Assembly (NCBI RefSeq): GCF_003030345.1 | Contig: NZ_CP028158.1 | Coordinates: forward strand, 7,874,001-7,938,000 | Reading direction: 5' to 3' | Origin: Plantactinospora sp. BC1 | GTDB taxonomy: Bacteria > Actinomycetota > Actinomycetes > Mycobacteriales > Micromonosporaceae | DNA: 64,000 bases | Shown: positions 8,367 through 16,672 of the stretch, piece by piece | How the letters are laid out: every line of letters begins with the position of its first letter | Position numbering within the stretch: the stretch's first letter is position 1 | Program-made: the position numbers and the translations under genes | The notes under the pieces: model-generated | The model's input: the letters and a program-made list of their open reading frames with translations, nothing else | What the model was told of the DNA's origin: nothing | Database searches by the model: none

Positions 8367-9323
8367 ATGCATTTGACGGGCACAATGCGCCGCGCAGTTG
8401 TTCGGCTGATGTGTCGAGTGGCCGGGTGTGGTCAAATTCCGTCCCGAAAGGACCAGGAGTTGGCTTCGCTTCCGCCGATCGTTTGCGCAGTGGACGACAA
8501 CTTCGAACTGCCGGTCAGAGTTCTCCTCCACTCCCTCGCCGTCACGCACCGCCACTGCCTGGACGAGCTTCGGGTCGTCATCCTGCACGACGCGCTGAGC
8601 CTGGCCTCGCGGACGCGAATCCGCGCCCACGCCGAGCAGTTGGGACTGAGACTGGAGCTGGTGCAGAGCCCTCCGGTCGACCCTCGCTTTCCGGTGTGGC
8701 GGCGGTTCACGGCAGCCATCTACCTGCGCCTGAAGGTGCACGAGGTGCTCGCGGACGAGTCACGGGTGCTGTACCTGGATTCCGACCTGCTCATCATGGA
8801 CGACATCCGCGAGCTCCTCACCCAGCCGTTGGACGGCTTCGCTCTCGGCGCCGTCCGCGACCCCGTGCGGCCGACCCTGGGCTGCGGGGGAGCGCTGCCG
8901 TCCTGGGACCACCTCGACTTCGCCGCGGACCGCGAGTACTTCAACTCCGGCGTCCTCCTGCTCGACCTGGACAAGTGCCGGTCGACGGGCCTCCTCGATC
9001 GGGCCTCGAAGATTCTTGCCGAGCGTCCCGAGGTCGCCCGTTTCCCCGACCAGGACGCGTTGAACTGGTCGGCCGACGACAACTGGCTCCGGCTGGACCA
9101 GCGGTGGAACACGTTCGCGATGTCGATCGTGGCCCGCCGGGCCGACTACCTGCACTCCGCGGAACACGTGGTGAGCCTGGAATCGCTCCTGCGCGCCGAG
9201 GAGGTCGCGTCGATCCTGCACTTCAGCGGCCGGAACAAACCCTGGCAGGATTCCTGCCCGCAGAGCAGGTCGCGTGACCTGTACCGGCAGCTCCTCCGAG
9301 TGGTGGAGCGTTCCGTCCGGTGA
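8367..9323 (+). CDS. GT8-family glycosyltransferase
   Basis: A retaining glycosyltransferase of the LgtC/glycogenin type. The N-terminal PPIVCAVDDNFELPVRVLLHSL binds nucleotide-sugar; YLDSDLLIMDD contains the metal-binding DxD; and HFSGRNKPW is the conserved C-terminal H-x-x-G-x-x-K-P-W. No signal peptide or membrane segment is clear. The start is uncertain: ATG 8367 is given, but ATG 8385 or TTG 8460, which has AAAGG about eight bases upstream and lies just before the conserved core, are alternatives. Its stop overlaps the ROK kinase start by 4 bases (GTGA), so the two are co-translated. It probably transfers a sugar to the cluster product or an intermediate. Confidence 0.9.
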   Translation: MHLTGTMRRAVVRLMCRVAGCGQIPSRKDQELASLPPIVCAVDDNFELPVRVLLHSLAVTHRHCLDELRVVILHDALSLASRTRIRAHAEQLGLRLELVQSPPVDPRFPVWRRFTAAIYLRLKVHEVLADESRVLYLDSDLLIMDDIRELLTQPLDGFALGAVRDPVRPTLGCGGALPSWDHLDFAADREYFNSGVLLLDLDKCRSTGLLDRASKILAERPEVARFPDQDALNWSADDNWLRLDQRWNTFAMSIVARRADYLHSAEHVVSLESLLRAEEVASILHFSGRNKPWQDSCPQSRSRDLYRQLLRVVERSVR

Positions 9324-10282
9324 CGGCGGCGGCCGGGGCGAGCTTTCTGGGTATCGACATCGGCGGGACGAAGGTCTCCCTCGGTGCCGTGCGCGGGGCG
9401 GGCCGGGCCGATGCTGCCGAGGAACGGCACGCGCTGGCCCGCTGGCGGAACCCGGCCGGGGATGTCGAGGAGGACCTGTCGGTGCTGCGGGCGCAGGTCA
9501 CCGACCTTCGACGTACCACCGGATGGCAGTTCGCGGGCGTGGGCGTCGCCGTGGCGGCGACCCTGGACGCGGACGGCCGTGTCGTCGCGTGGCCGAATCG
9601 ACCAACCTGGACCGGTCTCGACCTGCTCCGGGAGCTCCGCTCGCTCTTTCCGCAGGCCAGGGTCGTCTGCGGCGACGACGGATCCCTGGCCGCCGTGGCC
9701 GAGGCCAGGGCGGTGGACGCGACAGACATGGTGTACGTCGGTGTCGGCACCGGCGTCGGCGGCGGAATGATCGCCGGAGGCCGCCTGGTGCCGGGTCTGT
9801 CCCGGGGCTCCTGCGAGCTGGGACACCTGATCGTGAACCGCGACGGTGCCCGGTGTGCCTGCGGCCGGCGGGGCTGTCTGCAAGCCGAGTCGTCGGGGCC
9901 GGCGACGCTGTCGCGAGCCGCCGCCGCCCGGGGGAAGGCCACCACCTTCGACGAGCTTCGCGCGGGCTACGCAGACGGTGCGGCCTGGGCCGTGGCGGCG
10001 GTGCGGCACAGTTGCGCGGCCCTGGCAGCCGCGCTGGCCGGCGTGGGTGAACTGTCGAGACCCGCTGCGCACATCGTGGGTGGCGGATTCGCCGCGGGGA
10101 TTCCCGGCTTCGTCGCCGAGGTTGCCCGGCACGCCGCCACACTGTCCCGGCCCGGACATCCGGTCGCACCCGTCCGCTCCGCCCGATTCGGCGCGGAGTC
10201 CTCCCTCCGCGGAGCCATCGTCGCGGCAACGGGCGAACTGCGGGACCACGCCGTGACAACCGGGAGCGACGCGACCGGGTGA
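9320..10282 (+). CDS. ROK-family sugar kinase
   Basis: Contains the ATP-binding DIGGTKVSLGAV at the N-terminus and the ROK zinc motif around residues 165-190 (ELGHL then CACGRRGC), followed by LQAESSG. The segment CGDDGSLAAVAEA carries the likely catalytic Asp. There is no DNA-binding domain in front, so it is a kinase rather than an NagC/XylR-type repressor. ROK kinases phosphorylate hexoses such as glucose, N-acetylglucosamine or N-acetylmannosamine; the substrate cannot be read here. The GTG start lies inside the end of the GT8 gene, which argues for a role in preparing or recycling the transferred sugar. Confidence 0.87.
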   Translation: MTAAAGASFLGIDIGGTKVSLGAVRGAGRADAAEERHALARWRNPAGDVEEDLSVLRAQVTDLRRTTGWQFAGVGVAVAATLDADGRVVAWPNRPTWTGLDLLRELRSLFPQARVVCGDDGSLAAVAEARAVDATDMVYVGVGTGVGGGMIAGGRLVPGLSRGSCELGHLIVNRDGARCACGRRGCLQAESSGPATLSRAAAARGKATTFDELRAGYADGAAWAVAAVRHSCAALAAALAGVGELSRPAAHIVGGGFAAGIPGFVAEVARHAATLSRPGHPVAPVRSARFGAESSLRGAIVAATGELRDHAVTTGSDATG

Positions 10283-10317
10283 TCGTGCGGGTCGTGCGGC
10301 CGTCCTCGACCCGTCGG

Positions 10318-11328
10318 TCAGCTCGATACCGACGAGTGGTGTTCCAGGCGCTGTGCGATGTCCGCCCAGGCCGCCGCGCAGTGCCGGGCCAACCGGGCGA
10401 TGACCGGCAGGCAGTGTGGCGGTACCGCTGCTACCAGTCCTACGGGCAGGGTCTCGCCGACCAGGTATCTGTCCAGCCAGCGCAGCACGGCACGCCCCGA
10501 ATCGGTGTACCGCAGGGACGGGTCCCGACGCAGCCCCTCCAGGATCGACTGCGGGTCGAGGACCTCGTCGTCGCGGTACGGGCGGGCGGATCGCGACCGG
10601 CGTACCGGACGCGACCCGGGCGAGCCGTCCCCGGGTACCCGATGGGCTTCCAACTGGGTCGCGGTCATCGGGCTGTCGCCGCGGCGCAGCCGCTCCCGAA
10701 CGTCACGAACCGTGGCTGGTGCGATGCCGGCGGCCCGGGCCACCTCCCGGAGCGACGCCTCGGGACGAGCGGCGAGGATGTCTCCGGCGAGCTGCCGCCC
10801 GGTGGCCCCGTCGATCGGGCGTACCCGGCCGTCCTGGCCGATCCTCCTCGGCTGGGCGTCGTCCACGGTGCGCTGACGTAGCGCCCCGACGGTCTTGTCC
10901 GACAGGCCCACCGCCCGGGCGACCCGGCGGTCGGACCAGAGCGGATAGCAGTTCATGATCCGGACGGCGGCGGCCTTCCGATCGGCCAGCGAGAGCGCCA
11001 GGCCGTGACTGATGTTCTCGGTCACCGCCCGGACGAAGGCCGCGTCGTCGTCGCCGTCGAAGTACTCGACCGGCACATGGGTCTTTCCCTGGTACCGGGC
11101 GGCGAGCAGGCGGTGCATTCCGTCGATGACCCGCATCGACCGGCGGTGTACGAGGATGGGTGGCAGCTCCGCGCCGGACTCCAGGAGTATCGCGACGTGC
11201 GCCTGGTCGACGCCGTCGAGCCGGGGCGAGTCCGCCGGATGCAGCGAATCGACGGGGATCAGCGCTGTTTCCAGGTCGCCGAGCTGCGGCACCGCCGCTA
11301 CGACCGGTTTCGTCTGCACACTGGACAC
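10318..11328 (-). CDS. StrR-family (ParB-like) pathway-specific transcriptional activator
   Basis: The 336-residue protein has the ParB-like N-domain seen in StrR, NovG and Bbr regulators: PVDSLHPADSPRLDG, PPILVHRRSMRVIDGMHRL and VEYFDGDDDAAFVRAVTENI. A helix-turn-helix follows (YPLWSDRRVARAVGLSDKTVGALR), then a variable basic stretch and a C-terminal domain. Such proteins activate aminoglycoside, aminocoumarin and glycopeptide clusters by binding long palindromes; a candidate site is at 8263-8291. The GTG at 11328 has AGGAGG about ten bases upstream. It is convergent with the ROK gene and divergent from the GT2 gene. Its presence supports calling the region a biosynthetic cluster. Confidence 0.92.
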   Translation of the reverse strand: MSSVQTKPVVAAVPQLGDLETALIPVDSLHPADSPRLDGVDQAHVAILLESGAELPPILVHRRSMRVIDGMHRLLAARYQGKTHVPVEYFDGDDDAAFVRAVTENISHGLALSLADRKAAAVRIMNCYPLWSDRRVARAVGLSDKTVGALRQRTVDDAQPRRIGQDGRVRPIDGATGRQLAGDILAARPEASLREVARAAGIAPATVRDVRERLRRGDSPMTATQLEAHRVPGDGSPGSRPVRRSRSARPYRDDEVLDPQSILEGLRRDPSLRYTDSGRAVLRWLDRYLVGETLPVGLVAAVPPHCLPVIARLARHCAAAWADIAQRLEHHSSVSS

Positions 11329-11512
11329 CGTGGACGTCCCTCCTGACGATCGCCGGAACGAAAGCCCATCGCTGGGCCGCGTACCACTTCAACCCGTCCC
11401 GCATCCGTCGGCAAGGTCACGGCTTCCGGATCGATGTCCCCAGTTCACGGGGCTGAAACCGGAGCACCGCTCCGCCATATGATCGAAAGCCGCGGAAGCC
11501 TTACCGAATCGC

Positions 11513-12592
11513 ATGAGGGGTGTGGCCGTAGCTGTGGCGGGTATCAGCGTGGTAACCCCTACCCTGGGCAATCCGGAACTGGTGGAGGAACTGCTCAGGT
11601 CGACGGTGCTGGCCGGACGCACGGCCGGGGTGCCCTGGGAGCACATCGTCGTCGACTCGACGCCGGGCGCGGCGGGCCAGTTGATGGCGCAGATCTGCCG
11701 GCGGCATGGTGCCAGCTATCTGCGCGGGCCGGATCGGGTGGGCGCGAAACGCAACCTGGGTGCCCGATCGGCGGCGTACGACATCGTCGCCTTCGTCGAC
11801 TCGGACTGTACGGTGGTACCCCGGTTCTTCACGGCGCACCTGGCCGCGTACCGGGAGCAGCCGGATGTCGGCGGCGTCGCCGGTCCGACCGACCTGCACG
11901 GGCCGGACGACACGTTCGCGCTGCGCGCCCTGCGACGCGCCCGGCAGTACCGAAGCTGGTTCGAACGCGACCTGTCGTGGCCGCGCCGGTATGCCGAGAT
12001 GGGCTGGAGCACGACGTCCAACCTCTCCGTGCGCGCCGACGTGTTCCGCGCCGTCGGCGGTTTCGACGAACGGACGCTGACCGTCGTCGGCGGCGAGGAC
12101 GTCGACTTCGGGATCCGCGTCCGGAAGGCGGGCCACCGCATCGTCACCAGCCCCGAGGCCGTGGTCCTGCACACCACGATGACGGCCACCCGGCTCGGCC
12201 GCGTCGCCCGGCGAGTCTTCCGCTACGGCCAGGCCGAGGGTTGGCTCTGCCAGCGCCACCCGGAGCTGACCGCCCCGGACTATCGGAATCCTTTCGTCAT
12301 CGCGGCAGCGGCGGGCGTCGCCGGTCTGGTGCTCTTCCCGCGCGCGCCACGGGCCCGGCAGGCGGCGGTCGCGGCACTCGCCGTGCTGGCGGCCCGGGAG
12401 GTGGCGAGCAGGCACGAGCGGGGCAGCGGCGCCGTGGGCGTCGTCCACGACTCCGTATGCACCGGACTCGACATGGTCTTCGACGCGGGAAAGGTGGCGG
12501 CGGCCGTCCAGCAGCGCCGGCCCGGCGACCTCTTCCGACGATTCCGCTACGTGCAGGACCGGTGGTTCGTCGCAAGGGAAGACGCCCGGTAA
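11513..12592 (+). CDS. GT2-family glycosyltransferase with C-terminal membrane segment
   Basis: The GT-A fold is shown by ISVVTPTLGNPELVEELL at the N-terminus, VGAKRNLGARSA, the DxD in IVAFVDSDCTVVP and GGFDERTLTVVGGEDVDFGIRV, which holds the catalytic ED. After residue 255 a hydrophobic part (VIAAAAGVAGLVLF, then AAVAALAVLAA) probably anchors the enzyme to the inner face of the membrane. Inverting GT2 enzymes build polysaccharides, glycolipids and decorated metabolites. It lies divergently from the StrR-type gene and tail to tail with the Gfo/Idh gene. The ATG at 11513 was chosen, but no strong ribosome-binding site precedes it. Confidence 0.85.
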   Translation: MRGVAVAVAGISVVTPTLGNPELVEELLRSTVLAGRTAGVPWEHIVVDSTPGAAGQLMAQICRRHGASYLRGPDRVGAKRNLGARSAAYDIVAFVDSDCTVVPRFFTAHLAAYREQPDVGGVAGPTDLHGPDDTFALRALRRARQYRSWFERDLSWPRRYAEMGWSTTSNLSVRADVFRAVGGFDERTLTVVGGEDVDFGIRVRKAGHRIVTSPEAVVLHTTMTATRLGRVARRVFRYGQAEGWLCQRHPELTAPDYRNPFVIAAAAGVAGLVLFPRAPRARQAAVAALAVLAAREVASRHERGSGAVGVVHDSVCTGLDMVFDAGKVAAAVQQRRPGDLFRRFRYVQDRWFVAREDAR

Positions 12593-12606
12593 CACCTCCG
12601 GAGAGG

Positions 12607-13584
12607 TCAGGGGTACGTCACGCCGATCTGGGCACGGATCGTGTCGAGAACTCCCATCACCTCAAGCGTCGTGGCGTGTGAGACCAGCGGGCTCTCGACC
12701 AGCCCCTCGTGCAGACAACGGTGCACCTCTGCCGCCTCGAACTGGTACCCGTTGCCCTCGAACGGCAGGGCGATCTCCTCCGGTGCCGCACCGTCGCGGT
12801 CCAACACCAGCCCGGACGGCCGGTGGCACGGGCGCGGCAGCGTGATCCGGCCGCGCGTGCCGGTGATCGACGCCGTGTTCGGCGTGCCACCCAGCAGGCC
12901 GCAGCTCAGCGTCGCCAGCGCCCCGGTGTCGTAGCCGAAGACCATGCCGGTGTTCTCGTCGACGCCGTCGCCGCTCAGCGCGGCCCACGCCCGGATGTGC
13001 GCCGGAGCACCGAGTACCAGATGCGCGATGGTTATCGGGTAGACGCCCATCTCCAGCAGGGCTCCGCCGCCGAGCGCCCGGGCGCGCAGCCGGTCCGCCG
13101 GATCGGGTGGCGCCGCGAACCCGAAATCCGCGACCACGGCGGCCACCTCGCCGATCGCGCCCTCGGTGACGAGATCGCACATCCGCCGAACGGCCGGATT
13201 GCAGCGGGTCCACATCGCCTCCATCAGGAAGAGACCGCGCTCGCGGGCCAGGTCGACGAGTTCCGCGCTCGTCGCGCGGTCCAGGGTGCAGGGCTTCTCG
13301 CACAGCACCGCCTTGCCCGCCTCCAGGCAGGTCGTCGCGGCGGCGTGGTGCACCGCGTGCGGGGTCGCCACGTACACGACGTCCACCTCCGGGTCGGCGG
13401 CCAACGCCGCCCACGAGCCGTGCGCGCGACCGATGCCGTGCCGGGTGGCGAACGCCTGCGCCGCGTCGTGGGTGCGGGAGCCGACGGCCACCACCTCGGC
13501 ATCGGGCAGGAGGCGCAGGTCCTCGGTAAACCTTCCCGCGACTCGGCCCGTGCCGAGGATTCCCCAGCGGGTACGTCCAGTCAT
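12607..13584 (-). CDS. Gfo/Idh/MocA-family NAD(P)-dependent oxidoreductase
   Basis: The Rossmann motif WGILGTGRVAGRF starts the protein; VVYVATPHAVHHAAA and CEKPCTLDRATSAELV, with the family Glu-Lys-Pro, follow, and GGALLEMGVYPI begins the C-terminal catalytic fold. About 325 residues is the normal size. Members oxidise or reduce sugar, inositol or cyclitol carbons. I chose the ATG at 13584, which places the Rossmann strand near the start; an in-frame ATG at 13591-13593 adds three residues. It could act on the sugar part of the cluster product, but unrelated house-keeping copies are common in actinomycetes. Confidence 0.87.
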   Translation of the reverse strand: MTGRTRWGILGTGRVAGRFTEDLRLLPDAEVVAVGSRTHDAAQAFATRHGIGRAHGSWAALAADPEVDVVYVATPHAVHHAAATTCLEAGKAVLCEKPCTLDRATSAELVDLARERGLFLMEAMWTRCNPAVRRMCDLVTEGAIGEVAAVVADFGFAAPPDPADRLRARALGGGALLEMGVYPITIAHLVLGAPAHIRAWAALSGDGVDENTGMVFGYDTGALATLSCGLLGGTPNTASITGTRGRITLPRPCHRPSGLVLDRDGAAPEEIALPFEGNGYQFEAAEVHRCLHEGLVESPLVSHATTLEVMGVLDTIRAQIGVTYP

Positions 13585-13782
13585 GGCTCGCATCGTAGGT
13601 GCCGCCGGTGCGTCCGCAGAGATGGCAACGGATGCACATTTTCCTTGAATCCGGTGTCGGACAAGGTCGTGCCGACGTCCGATGTGGAAAGTTATCCATT
13701 GGCCGTTCTGCGGATGCTCAACCGCGTACCGGCCTTGCGGTCGCTCGCGGCCGTTGGAAGAATTCGACTCGTCCCGGTGACG

Positions 13783-14427
13783 TCATCGGAGCAACGGCCG
13801 CCGGCGAACCGGGAATGCGGCGGGGCCGGACGGCGCCTCGATCGTGACGGCGGCTCGGGTCAACTCGGCCTTGTTGCCGAGCTTCAACTTCACCCGGACC
13901 CGCTTCACGTACGTGTCCACGGTGTGCGGGCTGATCCCCAGTCGTCGGGCCACCTGGTTGTGGGTCAGGCCCTCGGCGATCTGCTGGAGCACCTGGCGCT
14001 CACGCGGTGACAGCGTGATGCCGTCCCGTTCCGGACCGTCGGCTCCGGCGTCCTGCCGATCGACGGTGGACCAGAACTCACCGCCTCGGGCCACCGTCCG
14101 GACGGCGGTGACCAGGCTGTCGGCCGGCGCGCGGCGTTCGATGAACCCGGCCGCGCCAGCGGCGAGGTATCTCCGCAGCACCGCGGGCCCGGGTGAGGTG
14201 CCCACCACCAACACCGCCGTGATCCCGGTCGCGTCGGCGACGAAGTCCGCCAGGCTGATGTCTCCGGTCGCGGACGGGTCGACCAGTACCAGATCCGCCT
14301 CCCGCGCGGGCTTCGGATCTGTCGCCAACGGCTGGTGTTCGAGTACCCGGAATCCCTGGGCGGTCAGGATCGCCGTCAGCCCGCGAGTGAATATGGGGCA
14401 GCTGTCAATGACCTCTACCTTGAGCAC
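13783..14427 (-). CDS. NarL/LuxR-family regulator with atypical receiver domain
   Basis: The C-terminal 65 residues are a clear LuxR helix-turn-helix (LSPRERQVLQQIAEGL, then GISPHTVDTYVKRVRVKL). The N-terminal half resembles a receiver (VEVIDSCPIFTRGL; LVLVDPSA), with a possible phospho-acceptor Asp in VDPS, but the conserved Lys before the last helix is missing (AAGFIERRAP). GTG 14427 is the best start because GGAGGA lies eight bases upstream; a TTG at 14466 is weaker. A paralogue is encoded head to head at 14839-15501 and shares the C-terminal string LGNKAELTRAAV. No sensor kinase is nearby, so it may respond to a ligand or to its partner. Confidence 0.88.
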   Translation of the reverse strand: MLKVEVIDSCPIFTRGLTAILTAQGFRVLEHQPLATDPKPAREADLVLVDPSATGDISLADFVADATGITAVLVVGTSPGPAVLRRYLAAGAAGFIERRAPADSLVTAVRTVARGGEFWSTVDRQDAGADGPERDGITLSPRERQVLQQIAEGLTHNQVARRLGISPHTVDTYVKRVRVKLKLGNKAELTRAAVTIEAPSGPAAFPVRRRPLLR

Positions 14428-14838
14428 CCGCTCTCCTCCAATGCCCTCCGTAGGAGTGGTGGTCAATCTGGGCCGGAGGTGTACCCGATGGATATGGACT
14501 CACACGCTGCGTAATGACTAGGGTGCGCAATCCAACGACGCCCGAGGTACGCCTACGACATCGGCGAGCAGCTCCGGCCAGTGCTGAGGCGAGACTACCC
14601 GGGGGCCACTCGCCGCAATGTCACTGAATTTCGCCACATGAGGGCGGCGGCGTCCGGGAATACCCGGCGTACCCGCATCGGACCTGCCGGGACACCGGTT
14701 TGAAGCAGTTATGAAGTCGCCATCGGCCAGGCTGGTTGGGTCGGCGACGTGACCCGAGAGTCGGATCGACCAGACGTCGACTTGCGGTACGACGTGCCGC
14801 GACATGCGGCTGTCGTTGTTACGGGGGGAGGCGACAAG
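14428..14838. promoter_or_regulatory. Divergent promoter region between the paired LuxR genes
   Basis: This 411-base gap contains no convincing gene. Near its centre, 14654-14667 reads CCGGG-AATA-CCCGG, a 14-base inverted repeat suitable for a dimeric regulator. Close to the right-hand gene CCGC-GACAT-GCGG forms a second small palindrome. Both LuxR proteins are candidates for binding here; that is inference. Confidence 0.4.
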
Positions 14839-15501
14839 GTGCGTGTCGCGATCGTGGAATCCTGCGAAATCTATCTGCACGGTCTCGTTGCGGCGCTCAG
14901 CGAGGCGGGAATGACGGTGGTCGAGGCGCGGGGGTCCTTTTCCGGGACCACAGAGCCGTCGGCGGACGTGGTGATCATCGGGGCGGAATCGGCTGTCGAA
15001 CCGGGCCTCGAAGAGGCGACAGCCCGGATCGCCCGAACGACCCCGGTCCTCGTACTCACCGCCCGGGACAGCACCTCGACCGTCGAGCGGCGGCTGGCTG
15101 GCATCGTCGGAGTACTGGATCGAGACGCCGCCGTGGAAGTACTGCTCGACGCCATCCGGGCCGTCGGGGAGGGCAGCCGTCCACCGTCCACCGCGGGGAC
15201 TCGGCCAGCGGGCAGCGCGGCCGAGGACGACACCTCCGTAGCGGTGGCGGGGCGCGGCGTACTCTCGGTGCGCGAATACGAGGTGTTGAGACGTATCGCC
15301 GAGGGCCGTACGCAGCGCCAGATCGCCCGCGCCTTCGGGATCAGCCACCACACTGTCGACAGCTACGTGCGACGGATCCGGGCAAAGCTCGGCCTGGGCA
15401 ACAAGGCCGAGCTGACCAGGGCAGCCGTGCTCGGTCACCTCACCCCCGACACCCGCCGGCCCGACCAGTCCGACTCGTCCCAGCCATGCCCCTCCAGGTG
15501 A
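14839..15501 (+). CDS. NarL/LuxR-family regulator with degenerate receiver domain
   Basis: A C-terminal LuxR helix-turn-helix (LSVREYEVLRRIAEGRT; GISHHTVDSYVRRIRAKLGL) follows a pseudo-receiver. In the receiver the strand that should end in the phospho-acceptor Asp reads ADVVIIGAES, so Asp is absent, and the late Lys is replaced (VGVLDRDAAVEVL). Phosphorylation control is therefore unlikely. GTG 14839 was chosen because GGGGGGAGG lies eight bases upstream and the start then mirrors the paralogue at 13783-14427 (MRVAIVESCEIYLHGL against MLKVEVIDSCPIFTRGL). The pair marks the right border of the cluster. Confidence 0.87.
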   Translation: MRVAIVESCEIYLHGLVAALSEAGMTVVEARGSFSGTTEPSADVVIIGAESAVEPGLEEATARIARTTPVLVLTARDSTSTVERRLAGIVGVLDRDAAVEVLLDAIRAVGEGSRPPSTAGTRPAGSAAEDDTSVAVAGRGVLSVREYEVLRRIAEGRTQRQIARAFGISHHTVDSYVRRIRAKLGLGNKAELTRAAVLGHLTPDTRRPDQSDSSQPCPSR

Positions 15502-15695
15502 ACCGGCCAGACCCAGCGGTGTCACACCCGCCAGCGGTGTCCGGCCAGCGACGTGGCCGGAGCGACGATCCGACATTTCGATGACCAGAGCCGGGCGTAC
15601 CGCGATCATCCAGTTCGTCGCGTCGTTTGCGCCGGCGGCCCGGTGAGTCGATCTGGCCGACAGGCAGCGGCTGCGGCCACGGCGCAGCGGTTAGC

Positions 15696-16310
15696 ATGAC
15701 CGTCATGGCGACCGTCGAGCTGAATGAGTTGATCGTCGCGGACGCTGATGCACTGCGCGCGTGGTTGTCGGTCAACCACGCCACGTCGCCCGGCGTCTGG
15801 CTCGCCCTCACCAAGAAGGGCGGCACGGTCACCACCCTGTCCTGGCAGCAGGCGGTCGACGAGGCTCTGTGCTTCGGCTGGATCGACGGGCAGGCCCGTA
15901 AGCGGGATCAGGAGAGCTCCTGGATCCGGTTCACCCCTCGCCGGGCCCGCAGTTCCTGGTCGCAGCGGAACGTCGCCCACGTGGCCCGGCTGGAGGCGCA
16001 GGGGCGGATGCTGCCTCCGGGCCGCGCCGCGGTGGAAGCCGCGAAGGCGGACGGGCGGTGGGCGGCGGCCTACGCCCCGTCATCGGAAGCCGAGGTGCCA
16101 GCCGACCTCCTCACCGCCATCGCGGCCGACCCCGCCGCACAGGCCATGTTCGAGGTACTCACCAAGACCAACCGGTTCGCCCTCATCCACCGGGTCAACG
16201 CCGTCAAACGAGCGGAGACCCGTGAGCGCAAAATCTGCGAGTTCGTCGCCATGCTGGCCCGCCACGAGACGATCTACCCGCAGAGGGCCAAGCCGCCGGA
16301 GTCGCAGTAA
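15696..16310 (+). CDS. YdeI/OmpD-associated (OmdA) family protein
   Basis: The protein of about 204 residues starts VELNELIVADADALRAWL and has the family signature LSWQQAVDEALCFGWIDGQ, followed by SSWIRFTPRRARSSWSQRN and the C-terminal TKTNRFALIHRVNAVKRAETR. It is a soluble cytoplasmic protein. The family name comes from Salmonella YdeI, which is linked to resistance to cationic peptides, but the biochemical role in actinomycetes is unknown. ATG 15696 is given; ATG 15705 is equally possible because neither has a strong ribosome-binding site. It seems unrelated to the metabolite genes on its left. Confidence 0.83.
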   Translation: MTVMATVELNELIVADADALRAWLSVNHATSPGVWLALTKKGGTVTTLSWQQAVDEALCFGWIDGQARKRDQESSWIRFTPRRARSSWSQRNVAHVARLEAQGRMLPPGRAAVEAAKADGRWAAAYAPSSEAEVPADLLTAIAADPAAQAMFEVLTKTNRFALIHRVNAVKRAETRERKICEFVAMLARHETIYPQRAKPPESQ

Positions 16311-16407
16311 CCGACACTGTCATGGTTTTTTCGAGGTACCCGACCGTCGAGCCGTCATTCTCGGCTCCGACAGATCGCGGTGATCGGAGTCGCCCCGGCG
16401 GGAGAAA

Positions 16408-16600
16408 CTACGTCGTCCTCGGGCAGCCGTTGACACCGTACCCCGGGTCCCAGTTGTTCACGTCGAGCTTGGTCCTGCGGTGGAAGCGTGGGGATCCGAT
16501 GGCCGATGGTGCCGGTGCCAGCCTGGCCGCAGGCCCAGCACACCGAACCGTCGGTACGGATGAGCGTGCCTGCTAGACCATTGATCGAGCGCGGCGCCCG
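16408..16600 (-). pseudogene. Frameshifted HNH-endonuclease-like remnant
   Basis: The 360 bases between 16310 and 16673 hold no intact gene, but on the minus strand one frame reads RTDGSVCWACGQAGTGTIGHRIP, like the Cys-x-x-Cys ... His start of an HNH nuclease. After a one-base shift the continuation reads KLDVNNWDPGYGVNGCPRTT and then a TAG stop at 16408-16410, resembling the Asn-rich second half. No start or complete catalytic centre survives. HNH genes of this type come from phages or mobile elements, so this is probably a decayed insertion. Recognition is by motif only. Confidence 0.4.
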
Positions 16601-16672
16601 GTGGGCGACCGAGCACGGTCCTGGACATGTCTCACCCGTTTCGATCCGAGTGTCGACCGGGTAGGTGAGGGC

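Noticed and set aside
13762-13790. ATTCGACTC, a half match to the StrR box near the Gfo/Idh and LuxR genes
   Set aside because: The second half-site at the required 11-base spacing does not match at all, and the site lies at the end of a gene.
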